20,707 bases of DNA, taken from positions 1-20,707 of the forward strand of contig JAPSJU010000011.1 of assembly GCA_031178025.1 (NCBI GenBank), read 5' to 3'. This DNA is from Agromyces sp. Its GTDB lineage: Bacteria; Actinomycetota; Actinomycetes; Actinomycetales; Microbacteriaceae. The notes under the pieces are model-generated. The model was not told the DNA's origin. It saw only the letters and a list, made by a program, of their open reading frames with translations, and ran no database searches. The position numbers and the translations under genes were made by a program. Shown piece by piece: positions 6,957-13,500 of the stretch. The stretch's first letter is position 1, and every line of letters starts with the position of its first letter.

Positions 6957-8114
6957 ATGGTCGCCGGGTCCGTCATGAGCGCAGCGGTGCCCGGCGCCGC
7001 GGCGTGGGACATCGTGGTCGGCGATCGGTTCATCGTCGCGATCGCGGCGCCGGGCCCCGACACGGTGATCGACGCCTTCGCCGACGCCGCGGACGATGCG
7101 ACGGTGAGCATCGAGTCGCTCGTGGGCATCGTGCCCACCGGCCGCGACGACGCCGTCGAGTCGTTCGCCATCGTCCACTGGCCGAGCAGCGATCCCTCGG
7201 CGGTCACGGCGGTCGTGCGAGGCGGGGCGGTCGTCGATCTCGCCTCGCCGGGAGGCACTCGACGCTTCGACGCGCGCGGGGTGCGCCCCTGGCACCTCGC
7301 CGACTTCGAGACCGTCGTGGCCGTGAGGCTGACGGCGGCGGGCGCCTCCCTCGGTCGGCTCGGCGAAGCGCCGGACGCTGTCGGCCATGCACGGGCGGTC
7401 CTCCGGGCATCCGCCGTCGAGTGGACGGCCCCGCCGACGCCGGATGCGAAGCAGACGGCGGATCCCGCCGACGCCGACACGGTGCTCATGCTCCGGCGCC
7501 GTGCGCGAGCCGATGATGCCGGCGACGGCGCGCCGGCCCCCGACGCGCCATCGGGCGACCACGGCGACCGTGGCCCGCTCCCGGTCGAGCACGCGGCGGC
7601 GGACACCATCCTCGGTTCGGGCCGGCCGCCGACCGAGATCTCGCGTCCGGCACCTCGGATCCACCCGGACACGTCCGCACAGCGCGTGGCACCGGCTCCG
7701 CCCGACCCGGCCGTTCCGGCTCCGCTCGAGCCGCCGCCGCCCCGCCGTGACGCTGGGGCGGATGCGCCGGGATTCCGGGTCGGCGCCGGCGCCACCCGTC
7801 GGCTGTCGGCTCCGGTCCTCATCGGCCGGAGCCCGCTGGCCACTCGACTGCCCGGCGCGTCGGCGCCCGAGCTCGTCACCGTCCCCTCGCCGAACGGCGT
7901 CGTCTCCGCGACGCACCTCGCGCTCCGGCTCGAGGGGTCGCGACTCGTCGCCGAGGACCTCCGGTCGACGAACGGCACGGTCGTCCGCACGGCCGCCGGT
8001 TCACGGCGCATGCGAGCGGGGGAGTCGATCGTCGTGATGCCGGGCACCTCCCTCGACCTCGGAGACGGTACGATCATCGAGATCGTCTCCGCCCCCGCAG
8101 CTCCCCCCGAGTGA
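6957..8114 (+). CDS. FHA domain-containing protein
   Basis: Predicted phosphothreonine-binding adaptor, cytoplasmic, 385 residues. Residues 15-155 form an unrecognised N-terminal alpha/beta-like domain (WDIVVGDRFIVAIAAPG...). Residues 156-280 are a Pro/Ala/Asp-rich, probably disordered linker carrying two similar D-T-[VI]-L motifs at Thr175 and Thr217. Residues about 285-378 are the FHA domain, with the expected ligand residues: Gly290-Arg291 (LIGRS), Ser317 and His320 (SATH), and Asn339-Gly340-Thr341 (STNGT). The phosphatase gene follows after 25 bp and the kinase after that, so the linker threonines may be targets of that kinase and the FHA domain its phospho-reader. The start is uncertain: ATG 6957 has no ribosome-binding site, and ATG 6975 (residue 7) is also possible. 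Confidence 0.86.
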   Translation: MVAGSVMSAAVPGAAAWDIVVGDRFIVAIAAPGPDTVIDAFADAADDATVSIESLVGIVPTGRDDAVESFAIVHWPSSDPSAVTAVVRGGAVVDLASPGGTRRFDARGVRPWHLADFETVVAVRLTAAGASLGRLGEAPDAVGHARAVLRASAVEWTAPPTPDAKQTADPADADTVLMLRRRARADDAGDGAPAPDAPSGDHGDRGPLPVEHAAADTILGSGRPPTEISRPAPRIHPDTSAQRVAPAPPDPAVPAPLEPPPPRRDAGADAPGFRVGAGATRRLSAPVLIGRSPLATRLPGASAPELVTVPSPNGVVSATHLALRLEGSRLVAEDLRSTNGTVVRTAAGSRRMRAGESIVVMPGTSLDLGDGTIIEIVSAPAAPPE

Positions 8115-8139
8115 TTCGACCAGACAGCAGGCATCGCCA

Positions 8140-8970
8140 GTGACGCAGATCGGCAACGGCAACGTCCGTCACCTCGTCACGCTGCCCGACGGAACCGAGG
8201 TCACCGTGGCGTGGGCCGCGGCGACCGACGTGGGGCTCCGGCGGGAGGTCAACGAGGACAGCTTCGTCGCGCAGGCACCGATCTTCGCCGTGGCCGACGG
8301 CATGGGCGGGCACGCCGCAGGCGACTTCGCGAGCGCCGCCGTGGTGACCCGGCTGGCCGAGCACGGCGGCAAGACGATGATGGGCACCCCGGAGATCGAT
8401 GCATCCCTCCGCCTGGCCGTGCAGGACATGGGGCGCGGCGCCGGCGTGACGGACGAGGGCAGCGGCACGACGGTCACGGGCGTGGCGCTCGGGGCGATCT
8501 CCGACGAGCCGGCCTGGATCGTCTTCAACATCGGCGACTCACGCGTCTACCGACTCGTCGGAGGGGTCCTCGAGCAACTCACGGTCGATCACTCGATCGT
8601 GCAGGAACTCGTCGACGCCGGACAGATCAGCCGAGAAGAAGCCGACACGCACCCCCACTCGAACGTCATCACGCGCGCCGTCGGCTTCCACGAGGCACCC
8701 ATCCCCGACTATCGCGCCATCGCGGTGGAGGAGGGGATGCGCCTGCTCGTGTGCTCCGACGGCCTCACGAAGGAGCTCACGGCGTACGGCATCCGCCACT
8801 TCCTCGTGGGGAACGCCGCACCCGCCCAGGCGGCACGCGAGCTCGTCGAGGCGGCGCTCGGCAACGGCGGGAGGGACAACGTCACGGTCGTCGTGATCGA
8901 CGTCCTGCGGGTGGTGCGCCCGGCCGGTGCGCGACACGCCGGTGCTTCCTCGGGCGGCGACCTGCACTGA
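8140..8970 (+). CDS. PP2C-family Ser/Thr protein phosphatase
   Basis: Metal-dependent phosphatase of 276 residues that removes phosphate from Ser/Thr. The PP2C motifs run in order: NED at 38-40, VADGMGGHAAG at 51-61 with metal-binding Asp53, SGTT at 108-111, NIGDSRVYR at 130-138, NVITRAVG at 175-182, CSDGLT at 205-210 with metal-binding Asp207, and GGRDNVT at 243-249. There is no membrane helix or extracellular domain, unlike mycobacterial PstP, so it should be cytoplasmic. The GTG start gives MTQIGNGNVR; a GCAGG element at 8127-8131 can serve as ribosome-binding site. Sitting between the FHA gene and the kinase, it is the likely counter-enzyme to that kinase. Confidence 0.93.
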   Translation: MTQIGNGNVRHLVTLPDGTEVTVAWAAATDVGLRREVNEDSFVAQAPIFAVADGMGGHAAGDFASAAVVTRLAEHGGKTMMGTPEIDASLRLAVQDMGRGAGVTDEGSGTTVTGVALGAISDEPAWIVFNIGDSRVYRLVGGVLEQLTVDHSIVQELVDAGQISREEADTHPHSNVITRAVGFHEAPIPDYRAIAVEEGMRLLVCSDGLTKELTAYGIRHFLVGNAAPAQAARELVEAALGNGGRDNVTVVVIDVLRVVRPAGARHAGASSGGDLH

Positions 8971-9037
8971 CGGGCGCCTCGAGTTCCCATCGTCGCCGCA
9001 CTGTGCACAGCGCAGCACGGCATGAACGGCGCCAATC

Positions 9038-9043
9038 TACAAT
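9038..9043 (+). promoter_or_regulatory. Candidate -10 box upstream of the kinase gene
   Basis: TACAAT, a near-consensus -10 hexamer and unusual in this GC-rich DNA, lies in the 135-bp gap after the phosphatase gene. Transcription would start near 9050, giving a leader of about 55 nt before GTG 9106. No good -35 box is visible at 16-18 nt spacing. It would allow separate transcription of kinase and downstream genes. Confidence 0.4.
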
Positions 9044-9055
9044 GGATGGCACCGG

Positions 9056-9080
9056 GCGCCGCCGGCACTCCGGGCGGCGC
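9056..9080 (+). other. GC-rich hairpin in the kinase leader
   Basis: The left arm GCGCCGCCGG (9056-9065), a 4-nt loop CACT and the right arm CCGGGCGGCGC (9070-9080) pair over 10 bp with one bulged G. No U-run follows, so it is a poor Rho-independent terminator. It lies between the candidate TACAAT promoter and the kinase ribosome-binding site. Confidence 0.5.
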
Positions 9081-9094
9081 ACGGCATCCAGCGC

Positions 9095-9102
9095 AGGGGA
9101 GG
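9095..9102 (+). promoter_or_regulatory. Ribosome-binding site that fixes the kinase start
   Basis: AGGGGAGG ends 3 nt before GTG 9106. Together with the start of kinase-family similarity soon after, it argues for GTG 9106 over the upstream in-frame ATGs at 9022 and 9046, one of which precedes and the other overlaps the candidate transcription start region. Confidence 0.7.
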
Positions 9103-9105
9103 ATC

Positions 9106-10524
9106 GTGTCGAGGCGTCTGCCGTCCACCCCGCCGAACCTGCCCGGGTTCGCCTTCATCCGCGTGCTCGGTTCCGGCGGGTTCGCCGACGTGTTCCTCTA
9201 CGAGCAGAACATGCCCCGGCGCCTCGTTGCGGTGAAGGTGCTCCTCGCAGAGGTGGTCAACGACGGGCTGCGGCGGATGTTCCAGGCCGAGGCCGACCTC
9301 ATGGCGCAGCTGTCGTCCCACCCCTCGATCCTCACGGTGTACCAGGCGAGCGTGGCCGCCGACGGTCGCCCGTACCTGGTCATGGAGTACTGTTCGGCGA
9401 CGCTCGGCCAGCGCTATCGCGCCGTGCAGCTCCCTCTCGCCGAGGTGCTCTCCATCGGGGTGCGCATCGCGAGCGCCGTCGAGACCGCGCACCGGCAGGG
9501 CGTGCTGCACCGTGACATCAAGCCGTCGAACATCCTGACCACCGCATACGGTCACCCGGTGCTCTCCGACTTCGGCATCGCCGCAACCCTCGGCGAGGCC
9601 GAGGCGAGCGAGGCGGTCGGACTCTCCATCCCGTGGTCGGCGCCGGAGGTGCTGCACGACGACGTGCCCGGCACGGTCGCGAGCGAGGTCTGGTCCCTCG
9701 GAGCGACCGTGTACTCGCTCATCGCCGGACGCAGCCCCTTCGAGGTGCCGGGGGGCGACAACGGCACGGTGACGCTCATGTCGCGCATCGAGAGGGCGAG
9801 GCCCGTCCCGACCGGCCGCATCGACGTGCCGCCGAGCCTCGAGCGAATCCTCGCACGAGCCATGTCCAGACGGCCGCGCGACCGCCAGGCCAGCGCGCTG
9901 GAGTTCATTCGCGACCTGCAGGCGGTCGAGGAGGAGCTCGGGCTCGCGCAGACGCCCCTCGAGGTCGCCATGGACGACTGGGCTCTCGCCACGGCGGTCG
10001 ACCTCGATGAACGCACCAGGGTGGTCGGCCACCGGTCCCAGGTGGAGGGATCCGCCGGTCGGCGTCGGAGTCGACGCAGCGTGGCACGCGATGTCGCCGC
10101 ATCCGTGAGGGCGGACTCACTCGATCGCGAGGGCACGAGCGGACGTCCGCGCACCGCGCCGCCGACGGCGAAGCGGCTCGTCTGGGGCATCTCGGTGGCA
10201 GCGGCGTTCCTCGTCGCACTCGTCGGCGCCGGCGTGTTCGCCTTCGTGCAGGGCAACCGATCGATTCCCATCGTCACCGACGTCAGGGGCGCCCTCGACG
10301 GCACCTCCGTGATCTTCACCTGGAACGACCCGGGCCTGCAGGGCGGCGACGCGTACATCGTCACGGTCGACGGTGTGGCGTCGCCGATGCAGCGCGACGA
10401 GCGGTTCGCCGCCGACGCCGAGGACGCCGACCGGGTGTGCGCGGTCGTCACGGTGACCCGCGACGGCAAGGCGGGCTCGCCGAGCGCAGAGCGTTGCGTC
10501 GACACCGATGCGGGCGTCGGCTGA
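9106..10524 (+). CDS. Membrane Ser/Thr protein kinase with extracellular Fn3-like domain
   Basis: Hanks-type kinase, 472 residues from GTG 9106. The kinase domain covers about 14-275: glycine loop GSGGFADVF, VAVK with ATP-binding Lys44, HRDIKPSN with catalytic Asp137 and Asn142, DFG at 155-157, APE at 179-181. The activation segment ends in GLSIPWSAPE: the usual GT.xYMAPE threonine is Ser174, and no Thr doublet is present. A basic, Ser/Arg-rich juxtamembrane linker (about 280-355) precedes one membrane helix at about 357-381. The remaining 90 residues are extracellular, Fn3-like, with two cysteines (445, 464) that may pair; there are no PASTA repeats. The stop overlaps the next gene's ATG as TGATG. 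The giant surface protein downstream carries similar Fn3 modules, making it a candidate partner or ligand. Confidence 0.93.
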   Translation: MSRRLPSTPPNLPGFAFIRVLGSGGFADVFLYEQNMPRRLVAVKVLLAEVVNDGLRRMFQAEADLMAQLSSHPSILTVYQASVAADGRPYLVMEYCSATLGQRYRAVQLPLAEVLSIGVRIASAVETAHRQGVLHRDIKPSNILTTAYGHPVLSDFGIAATLGEAEASEAVGLSIPWSAPEVLHDDVPGTVASEVWSLGATVYSLIAGRSPFEVPGGDNGTVTLMSRIERARPVPTGRIDVPPSLERILARAMSRRPRDRQASALEFIRDLQAVEEELGLAQTPLEVAMDDWALATAVDLDERTRVVGHRSQVEGSAGRRRSRRSVARDVAASVRADSLDREGTSGRPRTAPPTAKRLVWGISVAAAFLVALVGAGVFAFVQGNRSIPIVTDVRGALDGTSVIFTWNDPGLQGGDAYIVTVDGVASPMQRDERFAADAEDADRVCAVVTVTRDGKAGSPSAERCVDTDAGVG

Positions 10525-13500
10525 TGAGGATCCCCGATCTCTCCGGCAGCCGATCCGCTGTCGCCACGGGCGCGGCGATGACGGCGGTGATCGCGATCAT
10601 CGCCGGCGTGGCCGTCGCCTCCGGCGGGTACGCGGCGCAGCGGGTCGACCTCGGCGACGGCGCGGTCTGGGTGGTCAGCAACGAGTTCCAGTCCATCGGA
10701 CGTGCCAACACGGTGGTGCACGAGCTCAACTCGGTCGTCGAGACCAGCAGCAACGCCGCCGAGGTCGTGCAGCAGGGCGCGACCGTGCTCGTGCTCGATC
10801 GGGAGCGTGCGAGCGTCGGCATCGTCGATTCCACCACCTCGACCGTCATCGACACCGTGCCGGTGCCGCCCGGCGATACGTCGCTGGCGCTCGCGGGCTC
10901 ACGAGCCGTCCTGGCCGCAGGCGGGGGAGTCTGGTCGGTGCCCATCGACCAGCTTGCGAACTTCCGAAGCGAGTCCGAGCCGATGCTGACGTTCGGCGCG
11001 GGAGCCGTCACGTCCGTGGACCCGTCCGGCGTCATGTTCGCCTACACCCCCACCACCGGAGCCGTCGCCCGCGTCGATGCGGCGGAGGAGGAGACCGTCG
11101 CCGCCCGCTGGGAGCTGCCGCCGGTCGATGACGGGCACGAGGTCCAGATCACCTCGGTCGCCGAGCACTGGGTGGTGCTCGACGCCACCGATCGGACGCT
11201 GTACATCGACGGCCGCACCGTCGATCTCGACGACCTGCTCGAGGACGACTCCGACCCCGTACTGCAGGAACCCGCGGTGGAGGGCGATGCGGTCGCGATC
11301 GGAGTGCGCGGGGGCCTCCTGCGTGCGCCGCTCGACGGGAGCGAACCGCAGCGGGTCGTCGACGGCGTGAGCGGTGCGCCGGCCAGGCCGATGCTGCATG
11401 ACGGATGCCTCCACGCCGCCTGGCGGAACGAGGCCTGGCGTTCGTGCGGAGACGCCGGTGAGCGCCGCGCGCCGCTCGAGGAAGCCGCAGGTGTGGGTGA
11501 GCTCGCGTTCCTCGTGAACGGCGATGCACTCGTGCTCAACGACCGGACCTCGGGTCGTTCCTGGGCGGCATCCGACGACTACGCCCTGATCGACAACTGG
11601 GACGAGCTCCTGGTGAACGACCGCACCGAGCAGACGATCGAGAAGAACGACCCCGACGCGCAGCCGACCATCGAGAAGAGCCAGGTTCCGCCCGTCGCGG
11701 TCGCCGACGAACTCGGCGCACGCCCGGGTCGCACGACGCTCCTCCCGGTCCTCATGAACGACCACGATGCGAACGGCGACGTGCTCGTGGTGGAGGGTGT
11801 CGACGGGCAGCTGCCGCCCGGAGCCCGCCTCGACTTGGTCGCCGACAACCAGCAACTGCAGCTCACGCTCGACGACACGGTGTCCGGGCCGATCTCGTTC
11901 GGGTACTCCGTCGGAGACGGCCGCGGAGGCACGGCGCACGCGAGCGTGACGATCGCCGTCCGCGATGCGGACGAGAACTCGCCGCCCGCGCAGCAGCGGG
12001 AGTCGCGTGCCGTCGTGGCGGTCGGCGGGCGAGTGACGACGCCCGTGCTCGGCGACTGGATCGACCCCGACGGCGACCCCTTCTTCCTGCGCTCCGCAGT
12101 GGTCGACGCGCCCGACGCGCTCTCCTCGACCGCAGAGGGCATCGTGGTGTTCGACGAGATGCGAGGCGACGGCCCCACGCGCATGGTCGAACTCGTCGTC
12201 TCCGACGGCCGGGACGAGGGCGTCGGGGCATTGTCGGTCGCCGTCCGAGCACCCGGTGACGTGCCGCTGATCGCGGAGCCCTTCGTCGCGAGCGCGACGG
12301 CAGGCGAGGAGATCCGGATCGAGCCGCTGCGCCATGTGCGAGGCGGCTCGGGGCAGGTCCGGCTCAGCGCCGTGCCCGCCAAGCCCGACGTCACCGTGAC
12401 ACCCGATTTCGACGGGGGGACGTTCCGCTTCACGAGCAACGTGGTCGGCACGCACTACCTCGAGTACTCCGTCACCGACGGCATCTCCACTCCGACCGGG
12501 CTGGTGCGCGTCGAGGTCGCGGCACCTCCGGACCGCGACACCACTCCGATCACCGTGCCGCACACCGCCTTCATGCGGATGGAGCAGCCGGTCGACGTCG
12601 ACGTCCTCGCGACCGACATCGATCCGATGGGCGGAGTGCTCATCGTCACCGGCATCATCGACTCCTCCGAGGACGAGGGCGTGCGGATCGAGGTCATCGA
12701 GCATCGGATCCTGCGGGTGACGCTCACCCGGCCGCTGGGAACGGGTTCGACGACGATCGGCTACGAGGTCAGCAACGGCCTCGCGGAGGCGGAGGGCGAG
12801 GTGACGATCGTGCAGGTGCCCGAGCCGGAGAGCACCCAGCCCCCGGTGGCGGCCCCCGACACGATCTCCGCGCGGACCGGTGATGTCATCGACATCGGCG
12901 TGCTCGACAACGACGAGCATCCCGATTCCCTTCCGATCACGCTCGCAGCGGACCTGGTCGAGCAACCGGAGCAGGGGCTGTTGTTCACGGCCGGAGACCG
13001 GTTGCGGTACTTCGCGCCGGAGGAGCCCGGCGAGTTCGAGGCGCTCTACCGCATCGATGCGTCGGACGGGCAGTTCGCGACGGCCACCGTGAAGATCTCG
13101 GTGCGTGCAGCAGATGCCGACACGAACACGGCCCCCGTTCCCCGTGCGGTCACCGCGCGAGTGATCGCCGGCGAAACCGTGCGCATCCCCATCCCGCTCG
13201 GCGGGACCGACCCCGACGGCGATTCCGTGCAGCTGCTCGGCCAGGGATCGAATCCCGACCGCGGCGCCGTCGTCGATCGTGGCGGCGACTGGCTCGAGTA
13301 CCGAGCGGGGGAGTATTCCGCCGGAACGGACACGTTCGACTACGAAGTGGTCGACGCGCTCGGAGCTCGGGCATCGGGTTCGATCCGCGTCGGGATCGCG
13401 CCGCCGCGGCTGGACGGCGCTCGCGCCCCCATCGCGATCGAGGACGAGGTCACCGTGCGCCCCGACCGCACCATCTCGGTGCGGGTGCTCGAGAACGACT

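Noticed and set aside
6777..8134. Minus-strand frames of 379 and 393 codons opposite the FHA gene
   Set aside because: Low-complexity translations without motifs. The plus-strand frame has the complete FHA signature.
9056..9080. The leader hairpin as a Rho-independent terminator of the phosphatase gene
   Set aside because: No run of T follows the stem, and it lies downstream of a promoter-like -10, so it was kept only as a hairpin of unknown role.
8211..9515. 434-codon plus-strand frame across phosphatase and kinase
   Set aside because: Out of frame with both. The PP2C and kinase motifs are unambiguous in their own frames, and this frame is Arg/Gly-rich shadow.
10437..10523. Upstream in-frame start for the giant protein, inside the kinase gene
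   Set aside because: It would add 29 Arg-rich residues before the membrane helix. ATG 10524 overlaps the kinase stop and gives a normal short cytoplasmic N-terminus.
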